Shown here piece by piece: positions 24,220-32,216 of a stretch of DNA of 64,000 bases. Each line of letters opens with the position of its first letter. The stretch's first letter is position 1. The notes beneath the pieces are model-generated. The model saw only the letters and a list, made by a program, of their open reading frames with translations, was not told the DNA's origin and did no database searches. Location: the NCBI RefSeq assembly GCF_009933255.1, contig NZ_MAEI01000054.1, forward strand, positions 310,001 through 374,000, given 5' to 3'. Source of the stretch: Enterococcus diestrammenae. GTDB taxonomy: Bacteria; Bacillota; Bacilli; Lactobacillales; Enterococcaceae. Both the position numbers and the translations under genes were made by a program.

Positions 24220-25188
24220 ATGAAAAAAATAACGATGATGCTTTTGATGACTGGGCTATTACTGGGGGCGACAGCTTGTGGTGAAGCTACCGGAGCAGGA
24301 AAAAACACGGCGACGACAGCGACTAGCAGTCAGACTCAGTTGCCGCCGACAGTCACAGTGACAGATGGAGAGGGCAACAAAGTCGAAGTGGCGACAAATC
24401 CAGAAAAAGTCGTGGTATTTGATAACAGCGCCTTGGATACGATGGACCAATTAGGTGTGGGGGATCGCGTAGTTGGGGCGGCGACAGATAACTTGCCAAG
24501 CTTTTTGGCAGCTTACAAAGAGGTGGAGTCAGCTGGGGGTATCAAGGAACCCGATCTGGAAAAAATTAACGCCATGCAACCGGATTTGATTTTGATTTCT
24601 GGTCGTCAAAAAGATTTTAAAGAGCAACTTACTAAAATCGCGCCAACACTGTATCTCTCCACCGATAATACGGATACTTGGCATTCGATACAAAGCCAAA
24701 TCCAAAGTATCGGAGCGATTTTTGGCAAGGAAGCAGCGGCTCAGACAGCCATCGATACCCTTCAGACAAAGATCGATTCTATCGCAAAACAGGCCAGTGC
24801 TTCTCAAGAAAAAGCTCTCGTCTTGTTGGTGAATGAAGGCAGCCTTTCTGCTTACGGGGCGGGTTCACGGTTTAGCATCGTCCATGATACATTTGGCTTT
24901 GCCCAAGCGGATGAGCAGATTGAAGCGTCGACTCATGGACAAAGTGTTTCCTATGAGTATGTGCTAGAAAAAAATCCCGACGTCATCTTTGTGATTGATC
25001 GGACCCAAGCCATTGGTGGTGACGATAGTAAAAATAACGTAGCCGAAAATAAGTTGGTAAAAGAAACGACAGCTGGCAAAAACGATAAGGTCATTTTGTT
25101 GGACCCTGCTGTGTGGTATTTGGCCGGGTCGGGGATTGAATCAGTGGACATCATGGCGGATAATGTCGCGAAAGCTTTTGAAAACTAA
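24220..25188 (+). CDS. Iron-siderophore binding lipoprotein (YclQ/FatB-like)
   Basis: A 322-aa lipoprotein. The signal peptide ends in the lipobox LGATAC (Cys about 20), followed by a Thr/Ser/Ala-rich linker and a two-lobed periplasmic-binding fold of the FhuD/FatB group (VVVFDNSALDTMDQLGVGDRVVG, QPDLILISGRQKDF, NPDVIFVIDR). It captures the ferric siderophore at the cell surface and delivers it to the permease pair. It ends the Fur-controlled operon, with an intrinsic terminator 10 bp after the stop. Confidence 0.93.
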   Translation: MKKITMMLLMTGLLLGATACGEATGAGKNTATTATSSQTQLPPTVTVTDGEGNKVEVATNPEKVVVFDNSALDTMDQLGVGDRVVGAATDNLPSFLAAYKEVESAGGIKEPDLEKINAMQPDLILISGRQKDFKEQLTKIAPTLYLSTDNTDTWHSIQSQIQSIGAIFGKEAAAQTAIDTLQTKIDSIAKQASASQEKALVLLVNEGSLSAYGAGSRFSIVHDTFGFAQADEQIEASTHGQSVSYEYVLEKNPDVIFVIDRTQAIGGDDSKNNVAENKLVKETTAGKNDKVILLDPAVWYLAGSGIESVDIMADNVAKAFEN

Positions 25189-25197
25189 TCAATAAAA

Positions 25198-25231
25198 GAA
25201 CGCCGTCATAAAAATCTTGATGGCGTTTTTC
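25198..25231 (+). terminator. Terminator of siderophore operon
   Basis: AACGCCGTCAT and TGATGGCGTT arms are followed by a T run. Confidence 0.85.
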
Positions 25232-25269
25232 AAGGACGTGGGGACCTGTCAAAAATTATCAGAAAACTC

Positions 25270-25298
25270 TTGACAATCGCTGTGAAAGTGCGTAAACT
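25270..25298 (+). promoter_or_regulatory. Promoter of T-box/DAHP synthase transcript
   Basis: Consensus TTGACA (25270-25275), a 17-bp spacer and TAAACT (25293-25298) lie just upstream of the T-box. Confidence 0.8.
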
Positions 25299-25339
25299 TG
25301 ACAGAAACAATCATAGAAATGCTAGGATAAGAACTAGTA

Positions 25340-25595
25340 CACTGGGCACCGATGACAGAAAGCAGCCGGCTGATGAGAGGCGCCATGAGGTCACCAGTGG
25401 AATTCCTCTTGGAGCAGCGGGCTGAAAAATAGTAAGCCCTGACGGTAGGCCATCGTTATTTGGCCGGGGTATAGCCAGGATTTTTCACGGCTCGTACCTG
25501 TCGAGGTGCATGGGGCGACCCAGCACAAACAAAGGTGGTACCACGAAGAGTTCGCTTCGTCCTTTCCCTATTTGGGAGAGGATGAGGCTTTTTTT
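25340..25595 (+). ncRNA. T-box riboswitch upstream of DAHP synthase
   Basis: The conserved features are visible in order: AGAAAGC and GGCTGATGAGAG (stem I, AG-bulge), TTGGAGC, CTGAAAAATAGTAAG (specifier loop), an ACGG...CGTTA linker, the T-box AAAGGTGGTACCACG (25531-25545), then a terminator with a 14-bp stem (25555-25587) and seven T. Uncharged tRNA would stabilise the antiterminator. The specifier triplet is unclear: four bases (AAAT) lie between GAA and AGTA, and no Phe, Tyr or Trp codon is in the expected place. Confidence 0.93.
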
Positions 25596-25703
25596 GTAGT
25601 TATTTTTAGAGTCGGAGGGGTAATGGCAGCTGTTATCTGGGCCGTAGCTGGTGGCGGGTTTGTTTAGCAAATCTCAGCCAGAAGGAAAAAAGGGGGAAAA
25701 AGC

Positions 25704-26732
25704 ATGAGTTTCAAACAATTAAGTGAAAAAATCAATACAGATACCGTCAAGGGGATTACCAAACTTGATCCGGAACCAGCCGCGCAAAAAGCCGCACGGG
25801 ACAAAGAGTTGGCAGCTATCATGACCGGTGAAGACCAGCGTTTGTTATTGGTGATCGGTCCTTGTTCGGCCCATGATGAAGAAGCGGTGATGGCGTATGT
25901 CCAGCGCTTGGCCGCCTTGCAAAAGGAAGTGGCGGACAAAATTTTTATGGTGCCACGGATTTATACCAACAAGCCTCGAACCAATGGCGATGGCTACAAA
26001 GGATTGTTGCACCAACAACGCCTGGACGAAGGCTCCAATTTGATTCGGGGGATTATGGCGGTTCGTAAATTGCACAAACGGGTGATCACCGAAACCGGCT
26101 TGACCACCGCCGACGAAATGCTCTATCCAGAAAACTTGGAACTGGTGGAAGACTTGGTGAGCTATGTGGCAGTGGGGGCCCGCTCGGTGGAAGACCAACA
26201 ACACCGCTTTGTCGCCAGTGGTATTGACCAACCAACCGGGCTGAAAAATCCCACCAGCGGCAATCTGACGGTCATGTTTAATTCTCTTTACGCCGCTCAG
26301 CAAAAGCAAGAGTTTATTTACAATGGCGCTGAGGTGGAATCCAGCTCCAATCCCTTGGCACACGTGGTCTTGCGGGGGGCATTGGATGAAACTGGTAAAA
26401 ATATTCCCAACTACCACTACGAAGATTTGCTGAACGTCGTGGCTATGTACAAAGCTGGGAATTTTAAAAATCCTTTCGTCGTGGTGGATACCAATCATGA
26501 CAATTCTGGGAAAAAATGGGAAGAACAAGTCCGAATCGTCAAAGAAACGATGCTAAACCGGACTTATCACCCGGATCTGCATCAGATGGTGCGAGGCTTT
26601 ATGATTGAAAGTTTCCTAGAAGACGGGCGCCAAGAACCGGACGGACAAGTCTTCGGCCAATCGATTACAGATCCTTGCCTAGGCTGGGAAAAGACGGAAG
26701 CTTTGGTGCGCTGGCTTTACCAACAGGCGTAA
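25704..26732 (+). CDS. aroF: 3-deoxy-7-phosphoheptulonate (DAHP) synthase, class I
   Basis: A 342-aa class I DAHP synthase that joins phosphoenolpyruvate and erythrose 4-phosphate at the entry of the shikimate pathway. Family motifs are LLVIGPCSAHD, a KPRTNGDGYKGL version of the PEP/E4P site, GARSVEDQQHR and GLKNPTSGN. A metal-binding DTNHDNSGKK segment is also present. It lies 110 bp after a T-box terminator, so expression should respond to aminoacyl-tRNA supply. It is followed by a bidirectional terminator and seems monocistronic. Feedback inhibition cannot be deduced from the sequence. Confidence 0.95.
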   Translation: MSFKQLSEKINTDTVKGITKLDPEPAAQKAARDKELAAIMTGEDQRLLLVIGPCSAHDEEAVMAYVQRLAALQKEVADKIFMVPRIYTNKPRTNGDGYKGLLHQQRLDEGSNLIRGIMAVRKLHKRVITETGLTTADEMLYPENLELVEDLVSYVAVGARSVEDQQHRFVASGIDQPTGLKNPTSGNLTVMFNSLYAAQQKQEFIYNGAEVESSSNPLAHVVLRGALDETGKNIPNYHYEDLLNVVAMYKAGNFKNPFVVVDTNHDNSGKKWEEQVRIVKETMLNRTYHPDLHQMVRGFMIESFLEDGRQEPDGQVFGQSITDPCLGWEKTEALVRWLYQQA

Positions 26733-26842
26733 GGGATTGAGGTAATTTTGGAATATGAAGAAGCCCGCAACGGATGCTATGTGGCAGAGGGGGAGGGTAA
26801 CTTTGTTTTCGAGATGCCAGTTAGGCAAATACGTCTATCGGC

Positions 26843-26879
26843 AAAAAGACTTCGCAAGGGTGATTGCGAAGTCTTTTTA
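26843..26879. terminator. Bidirectional terminator
   Basis: AAAAAGACTTCGC/GCGAAGTCTTTTT forms a perfect stem between the convergent DAHP synthase and 26968-27540 genes. Confidence 0.88.
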
Positions 26880-26967
26880 CTTGGTAAAGGAGTGACAAGT
26901 TTTCATTTTTTGTGAACTTGATACGGAGACCAAGGACATCGTGGTGTTACCTGATTGCTTTTGGTAG

Positions 26968-27540
26968 TTATTGCATCAGGCGTTGGTAATCTGGCTGTTT
27001 CACTTCTGGTCCTTGGTAGTGATAGATGGGGTAGGCTTCCCCGGTTGCTAGCTGAAAGAGTTTGACCTTGAAGTGGTACAAAATCGTCGGTTGACTAGCC
27101 TCGTGGGGAGAGACATAAGCGATGTCTTGCTGATCCCAATCTGCCGCCACGGTAAAAGGGTCCTCATAGACCGACTCGTCCAATGTCTGGGTGATGGTTT
27201 GTAACAGCCGGTTACTATCATCAAAGAACTGATGGGCATTTAGGTCTTGGAGGAGTTGGTTGTTGTTGGGGATTCGACAAAAATAGTTACGTTGTTTGGC
27301 AACTTCGTGTAAGTACTCTTCTTGGTAACGTTGCAGGGTTTCCAGGGCAGACTGGATATCTGCAGCCGGCTGACTGTAAGTCGCTAAATCCATCAAGAGG
27401 GCAATCGGCAATTCGCTTACTGGCAAATGGGCCTGATCCCACTGAGCGATGGCCTCTGCCTGCCAACGGGTTTGGGCATAAAAGGTGGCTGTCGTTACGT
27501 GTAAGTTTGTTTCAAGGTACCGTTGAACGTGATATTTCAT
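26968..27540 (-). CDS. Uncharacterised 190-aa protein
   Basis: I do not recognise the family. The protein starts MKYHVQRYLETNLHVTTATFYAQTRWQ and is soluble, rich in Gln, Tyr, His and Asp, with no signal peptide, membrane segment or cysteine pattern. A long helical section (about 58-95) precedes a mixed C-terminal half. Start ATG 27540 is 8 nt after AAGGAGG; a TTG directly upstream is less likely. It stands alone, divergent from the ROK kinase gene, and shares a bidirectional terminator with DAHP synthase. Confidence 0.7.
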   Translation of the reverse strand: MKYHVQRYLETNLHVTTATFYAQTRWQAEAIAQWDQAHLPVSELPIALLMDLATYSQPAADIQSALETLQRYQEEYLHEVAKQRNYFCRIPNNNQLLQDLNAHQFFDDSNRLLQTITQTLDESVYEDPFTVAADWDQQDIAYVSPHEASQPTILYHFKVKLFQLATGEAYPIYHYQGPEVKQPDYQRLMQ

Positions 27541-27736
27541 CAAAAATCCTCCTTAAAAAGGTCGAAAAGCAACAAGTAAAAACCATTGAACACCAATTTC
27601 CAGATGATAAAAAAATTATATAATTATGATAACACAACAAGAATGAAAGCGTAATCAAAAAAGCGGTGGGACAGCTCTTTTTTTGAGAGGCTACACTAAC
27701 ATCAGGAAAAATTAAAAAGTATCAAAAGACGAGAAA

Positions 27737-27796
27737 AGCCTGCCAGTCTAACTAATTTCCCGCTTCGTATAACTGATGAGGGAAGCCGGTTAGCAG
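27737..27796. repeat. Nested palindromic hairpin upstream of ROK kinase
   Basis: Three nested arm pairs, CCTGC/GCAGG, CTAAC/GTTAG and TTCCC/GGGAA, surround about 23 nt. It has no T tract directly after it. It resembles the layered repeats elsewhere in the window but is shorter and not clearly homologous. Confidence 0.55.
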
Positions 27797-27843
27797 GAGA
27801 AAAAAACACACTTTTTTTGATTTTTAATTTGATGGTGAAGTGG

Positions 27844-27881
27844 TACAATAGAAACAAGGTCTACACCTGTAAACGTTTTAT
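27844..27881 (+). promoter_or_regulatory. Promoter with overlapping cre-like site for ROK kinase
   Basis: The extended -10 TGGTACAAT (-10 at 27844-27849) is followed by TGTAAACGTTTTAT (27868-27881), which matches the cre consensus except for its last two bases. CcpA roadblock control is possible but not certain. Confidence 0.4.
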
Positions 27882-27895
27882 AAGGAGGAGCTAAA

Positions 27896-28783
27896 ATGAA
27901 ATTAGCGATTTTTGATATTGGTGGATCGGCTGTAAAATATGGGTTGTGGGAACAACATCAACTCAGCCAAACCAGCCAGTTTCCTACCCCGACCACTTTT
28001 GAAGAAATGAAAGAACAAATGAAAGAAGTCGTTGATCGCTTTGGTGTAGGGGTCGAAGGTGTGGCCATCAGCGCTCCCGGTGCAGTCAACGTACCTGAAC
28101 GCCGGATCGATGGTATCAGTGCGGTACCTTACATTCATAAACGGCCGATTTTTGATGAGTTGGAGGAGTACTTGGGCTTGCCAGTTACGATTGAAAATGA
28201 TGCCAACTGTGCGGGAATTGCCGAGATCCAAATGGGGGCTGGGCAAGACGCAGTGAATGCTGTTTTTGTTGTTATCGGGACAGGTGTTGGTGGCGCGATT
28301 TTCATCAATCGAAAACTTTACAAAGCTTCGCATCTCTTCGGTGGCGAGTTTGGGCTGGTAAAACCCAAAGGCGACCGGACTTTGAGCCAAGCTGGTACCA
28401 GTGTCAAAGCGGCCCAACAATACAGCCAAATCACCAAAAAAGAAGTCAACGGCAAAGAATTGTTTGATTTAAAAGAAGCTGGTGATAAAACCGCTGAATT
28501 AGTGATAAATGAGCTATACGATAACATTGCAGCAGTCTTATATAACTTGCAAGTTTCCATTGATCCCGACATGGTTATCATTGGCGGCGGGATTTCGGCA
28601 CGGCCAGAATTGCCAGAAGAGTTGGGTAGTCGCCTGTACAAAACTTTAGCAGAAGAAGAAGTGGAAGAAATCATGCCGGAAATCCGCAACTGCCAATTCC
28701 ACAATGATGCCAATTTGATTGGCGCGGCTTCGAACTTCGAATTGTATTATCAAGAAATGCAAGAACGCAACCTACGAGGGTAA
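27896..28783 (+). CDS. ROK family sugar kinase-like protein
   Basis: A 295-aa protein of the actin-like ATPase fold with IFDIGGSAVKYGLWE (phosphate 1), AISAPGAV, NDANCAGIAE (catalytic Asp region), VIGTGVGGAIF (phosphate 2) and a C-terminal IIGGGIS adenosine motif. The usual ROK zinc motif CxCGxxGCxE is absent; after FGGEFG the chain reads LVKPKGDRTLSQAGTS. Such zinc-less ROK proteins occur in lactic acid bacteria and may be kinases of aminosugars or beta-glucosides; the substrate is unknown. It stands alone with its own promoter and terminator. Confidence 0.88.
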   Translation: MKLAIFDIGGSAVKYGLWEQHQLSQTSQFPTPTTFEEMKEQMKEVVDRFGVGVEGVAISAPGAVNVPERRIDGISAVPYIHKRPIFDELEEYLGLPVTIENDANCAGIAEIQMGAGQDAVNAVFVVIGTGVGGAIFINRKLYKASHLFGGEFGLVKPKGDRTLSQAGTSVKAAQQYSQITKKEVNGKELFDLKEAGDKTAELVINELYDNIAAVLYNLQVSIDPDMVIIGGGISARPELPEELGSRLYKTLAEEEVEEIMPEIRNCQFHNDANLIGAASNFELYYQEMQERNLRG

Positions 28784-28857
28784 AGTCTAACAGGAGTGCC
28801 AGTCATTTATTGGCGTTTCATCTGGTGAGAGGCGCCTCGACAAACGTAATGAAACAC

Positions 28858-28914
28858 GTAAAGGCCGAGAATTCGCTGAAGACAATCAGCTGAGGAATTA
28901 GCGGCCTTTTTGTG
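28858..28914 (+). terminator. Terminator after ROK kinase
   Basis: Nested arms GGCCG/CGGCC, GAATTC/GAATT and GCTGA/TCAGC end in TTTTTG. Confidence 0.8.
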
Positions 28915-29000
28915 CGGCCTTTTTTCAATATACCCTCGATTGTTTGGGTATTTTGAAGGGAAAGTTGTGGATTTTGAAATAATGAAAAAAGTTCTTATTT

Positions 29001-29034
29001 TTGTATATTCATACAAGGAAATTGAATGTATAAT
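29001..29034 (+). promoter_or_regulatory. YfcC gene promoter with palindromic operator
   Basis: A perfect -10 TATAAT is at 29029-29034. TTGTAT-ATTC-ATACAA (29001-29016) is a perfect inverted repeat where the -35 should be, and a related TGAATGTATAAT follows. The pattern resembles paired ArgR-type half sites but is not proof. Confidence 0.45.
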
Positions 29035-29091
29035 AGCTAAGGACTCATTAAATTGACTACGCTAGCCGTAGGAACAGAGAAAGGAAAAAAG

Positions 29092-30813
29092 ATGGCGAAA
29101 ACAAAACGAGATTTAACAAAAATGAAGACTCCTCACACGTATGTGATCATCTTTGTGGTAGTGGTCTTCGCGTGGCTATTGACTTTCCTGGTGCCAGCCG
29201 GGAAGTTCTCGACAGAAGATGTCGAGTACCAAGATGCCAATGGGGATACAAAAACACGGACGGTCTTGAAACAAGAAACTTTCCGTTATGATTACAATTT
29301 GGACAAGGAATTTGTCTATGATCAATTGACCGATTTGGTACAACAACCAGCGGAATTAGCTGAGTTGGGGGTTGATCAGGAAGCGCTGGAAGCGGTGCTT
29401 GATGAAGGGGAGAAAAAGCTGGATCAAGCGCAGCTAGATGAAGTCAACCTCACCGATGACACCTTGTACGACATGTATGGCGACAAAATCTATGACAAAT
29501 CGGAAAAGCTGCATAAAACAGCCAAAGTTTGGGGTACCGATGATTTTGGCGGCTTCGGCTTTTTGAACTTTATTTTTGAAGGCCTGGTTTCCGGGGACAA
29601 ATACGGCTCAGCAGTCGGGATTGCCGCACTGATTTTGGTGGTCGGGGGCGCATTTGGGATCATCATGCGGACCGGAGCCATTGATGCCGGGATTTATGCC
29701 TTTATCTCCAAGACAAAAGGATTGGAACGTTTGGCGATTCCGTTGCTGTTTTTTGCCTTCTCCTTTGGTGGGGCAACGTTTGGGATGGCCGAAGAAGTGA
29801 TTCCTTTTTCCATGGTGATGGTGCCTTTTGTCATCGCACTGGGGTATGACTCCATCGTGGCGGTGACAGTGACGTATGTCGCCAGTCAGGTAGGGAACGC
29901 CGCCAGTTGGATGAGCCCGTTTTCCGTGGCAGTAGCGCAAGGGATTGCCGGGGTACCGGTCTTATCTGGGGCCGGGTTCCGTTTGATCATGTGGTTTGTG
30001 ATCACTGGCTTGTCGGCGGCTTACTTGAGTATTTATGCGGAACGAATTCGCAAAAATCCTTTGAAATCGGAAGTCTATGAATCAGATGATTACTTCAGAC
30101 ACCATATCCAAAAAACAGCAGAAGAAAAGAAACCTTTCCTTTTAGGGCACAAACTGATTTTGTTGGAAATGCTAGCTGTCTTGATTTGGATCGTTTGGGG
30201 TGTCACTCAAAAAGGGTATTATATTCCGGAAATTGCCTCTCAATTTTTCGTGATGGGTCTGGCTGCTGGGATTTTAGCCGTGATTTTCAAATTGGACGAT
30301 ATGGGCATCAACGATATTGCGAAATCCTTCCAATCCGGTGCGGCCGAATTGGCGGGGACTGCCATCGTGGTGGGGATGGCCAAAGGGATTCTCCTAGTCT
30401 TAGGTGGATCCGAACCGACGATGCCATCTGCTTTGAACACGATTTTGCACAGTATCGGTGGTCTTTTAAACGGCGTACCAGCAATGATCGGGGCTTGGGT
30501 GATGTATATCTTCCAAAGTCTCTTCAACTTAGTGGTTACCTCAAACTCTGGTCAAGCGGCTTTGACCATGCCAATCATGGCGCCACTCGCAGATTTGGTG
30601 GGTGTTTCTCGTCAAATCGCAGTCCTTGCTTATCAGCTGGGGGCAGGTTTTGTGGATGCTTTCACACCAGTTTCTGCTAGCTTGATTGGGGTCTTAGGGG
30701 TTGCCCGTATTGAATGGGCCAAATGGGCGAAATTCCAAATCAAGATGCAAGGATTCTTCTTCGTCTTAGGTTCTATCTTTATCTTTATTGCGATTGCGAT
30801 CGGGTTGCAATAA
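29092..30813 (+). CDS. YfcC/AitC-family membrane carrier
   Basis: A 573-aa polytopic protein of the DcuC-related C4-dicarboxylate/amino acid carrier superfamily. TM1 is followed by an unusually long hydrophilic loop of about 140 residues (EDVEYQDANGDTKT...KTAKVWGTDDFGG), then about 11 helices with GGAFGIIMRTGAIDAG, FGGATFGMAEEVIPF and TSNSGQAALTMPIMAPLADL. YfcC proteins are often linked to arginine deiminase or peptide/amino acid use, but no such gene is here. Start ATG 29092 is behind AAAGGAAAA. The palindrome in its promoter suggests regulation by an ArgR-like or other dimeric repressor. Confidence 0.87.
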   Translation: MAKTKRDLTKMKTPHTYVIIFVVVVFAWLLTFLVPAGKFSTEDVEYQDANGDTKTRTVLKQETFRYDYNLDKEFVYDQLTDLVQQPAELAELGVDQEALEAVLDEGEKKLDQAQLDEVNLTDDTLYDMYGDKIYDKSEKLHKTAKVWGTDDFGGFGFLNFIFEGLVSGDKYGSAVGIAALILVVGGAFGIIMRTGAIDAGIYAFISKTKGLERLAIPLLFFAFSFGGATFGMAEEVIPFSMVMVPFVIALGYDSIVAVTVTYVASQVGNAASWMSPFSVAVAQGIAGVPVLSGAGFRLIMWFVITGLSAAYLSIYAERIRKNPLKSEVYESDDYFRHHIQKTAEEKKPFLLGHKLILLEMLAVLIWIVWGVTQKGYYIPEIASQFFVMGLAAGILAVIFKLDDMGINDIAKSFQSGAAELAGTAIVVGMAKGILLVLGGSEPTMPSALNTILHSIGGLLNGVPAMIGAWVMYIFQSLFNLVVTSNSGQAALTMPIMAPLADLVGVSRQIAVLAYQLGAGFVDAFTPVSASLIGVLGVARIEWAKWAKFQIKMQGFFFVLGSIFIFIAIAIGLQ

Positions 30814-31008
30814 TCAAGTACTTTCAATCAGAAAACGTGGTTGCCGGCAGAGTTTCGGTGACTGCGTTTTTATTTTCTCCAAGGCTAAAGGGCCTAGTGA
30901 ACGTATCTTTTCCCAAAAAAAGGAGAAGGGGCTATACTCAAGTAAACGAGCCAAACCGGCGGGGATGAGCAGAAACCGTCGGCGACACTACTTACAAGGA
31001 GGAGCCTT

Positions 31009-31887
31009 ATGAAAGCTGAAAAACAGTTTCGTGTCAGTGGAAAGGAAAAAATCAAACTAAACGAGTGGGCCACCGCGCCGAAAAAAGCCATTGCTAAAGG
31101 GGATATCAAAAAAGAAATCGCCAAAGATATCAAAGTCTTAAAAGAAAACCAGGAAATGCTTTATGCCCAAGATCGTCGCAGTGTGTTGATACTATTTCAA
31201 GCGATGGATGCGGCGGGGAAAGATTCCATGATTGAACACGTCATGAGTGGAGTCAATCCCCAAGGCTGTAGTGTCACCAGTTTTAAGAGTCCGACTAGCC
31301 GCGAACTAGATCATGATTATTTGTGGCGGATTCATCGGGAAGTCCCTAGCCGCGGGGATATCAAGATTTTCAATCGTTCCCACTATGAAGATGTGCTGAT
31401 TACTCGCGTCCATCCTGAGATATTGGTGGGCAATCACCTGCCGGATATCTGGGATGTGAAAGACATCGACGAAGCTTTTTATCAAAAGCGCTACAAACAA
31501 ATCAAGCATTATGAAGATTATTTGGCAGATCAAGGTGTGGTAATTTTGAAATTTTTCCTCCACTTGTCAAAAGAGGAACAGAAAAAGCGCTTCATCCGCC
31601 GTATCGAAATCCCTGAGAAAAACTGGAAATTTTCCGAAGCCGATGTCAAAGAACGGCAGTATTGGGACCAATACCAAGCAGCCTATGAACAAGCCATCAA
31701 CGCCACCAGTACCAAAATCAATACGTGGTATGTGATTCCCGCCGATGACAAGTGGTATTCTCGTCATCTGGTGTCAGAAATCATCAATGAACGCATTGAA
31801 GAATTGAACTTGTCCTACCCTGAAGTCACAGATGAACGACGAGTGGAGTTGCAGAGTATTTTGAAAGTACTAGAAAAAAATGACTAA
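31009..31887 (+). CDS. Polyphosphate kinase 2 family nucleotide phosphotransferase
   Basis: A 292-aa PPK2 domain with Walker A variant FQAMDAAGKDS (about 63-73), Walker B region IFNRSHYEDVLITRVHPE and the lid segment SKEEQKKRFIRRIEIPEKNWKFS. The pattern is that of the PPK2 class which phosphorylates nucleotides using polyphosphate as donor. Start follows a strong AAGGAGGAG. The gene is 330 bp upstream of ppx-ppk, with its own terminator. It would turn stored polyphosphate into NDP or NTP, complementing Ppk1 synthesis and Ppx breakdown. Confidence 0.93.
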   Translation: MKAEKQFRVSGKEKIKLNEWATAPKKAIAKGDIKKEIAKDIKVLKENQEMLYAQDRRSVLILFQAMDAAGKDSMIEHVMSGVNPQGCSVTSFKSPTSRELDHDYLWRIHREVPSRGDIKIFNRSHYEDVLITRVHPEILVGNHLPDIWDVKDIDEAFYQKRYKQIKHYEDYLADQGVVILKFFLHLSKEEQKKRFIRRIEIPEKNWKFSEADVKERQYWDQYQAAYEQAINATSTKINTWYVIPADDKWYSRHLVSEIINERIEELNLSYPEVTDERRVELQSILKVLEKND

Positions 31888-31897
31888 ATCGCCGGTG

Positions 31898-31941
31898 AAT
31901 CACCTTTACTTACGATTTTTGTAGGTAGAGGTGTTTTTTTG
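31898..31941 (+). terminator. Terminator after PPK2
   Basis: CACCTTTACTTAC and GTAGGTAGAGGTG arms (a few mismatches) are followed by TTTTTTT. Confidence 0.75.
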
Positions 31942-32216
31942 ATAAAAGGAAGTTTCAAGTTACGTTTGGCGATGTAGAGTTAGCCGAGTTTGTCGAAGCT
32001 TACTAAGTCATTACCAGTGTGCCGATAGTGAGAATGCCATCGAAAATACATAAAAATCTTTTTGAGGCTTCGGAAGTTGCCAACTCCCATAGAGGTAATC
32101 TTTTTCTTTTGAAAATGGCTATCGTATAATAAAGATACAAGCAAGTTTGCAGTTGCAGCTAAAGTGGCCTAGCGAAACAAGAGGGGGCTAGGCTGTTTTG
32201 AATAGGAGGAATCCAA
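31942..32216. other. Intergenic region upstream of ppx-ppk
   Basis: No gene is visible. A -10-like TATAAT occurs near 32126. GGCCTAGC (about 32168) and GGGCTAGGC (about 32188) form a hairpin just before the ppx ribosome site. The first part (GTTTGGC...GTTAGCC.AG...CTAAGTC) weakly resembles repeat family B at 40896 and 42867. Confidence 0.4.

Noticed and set aside
25380..25410. TTC in GGAATTCC of the T-box as a Phe specifier
   Set aside because: It lies in the distal part of stem I, before the TTGGAGC segment, not in the specifier loop next to AGTA.
25845..26528. 227-codon minus-strand ORF opposite DAHP synthase
   Set aside because: The plus strand encodes the complete enzyme; the antisense frame has His/Phe/Gln-rich composition typical of a shadow and no start signal.
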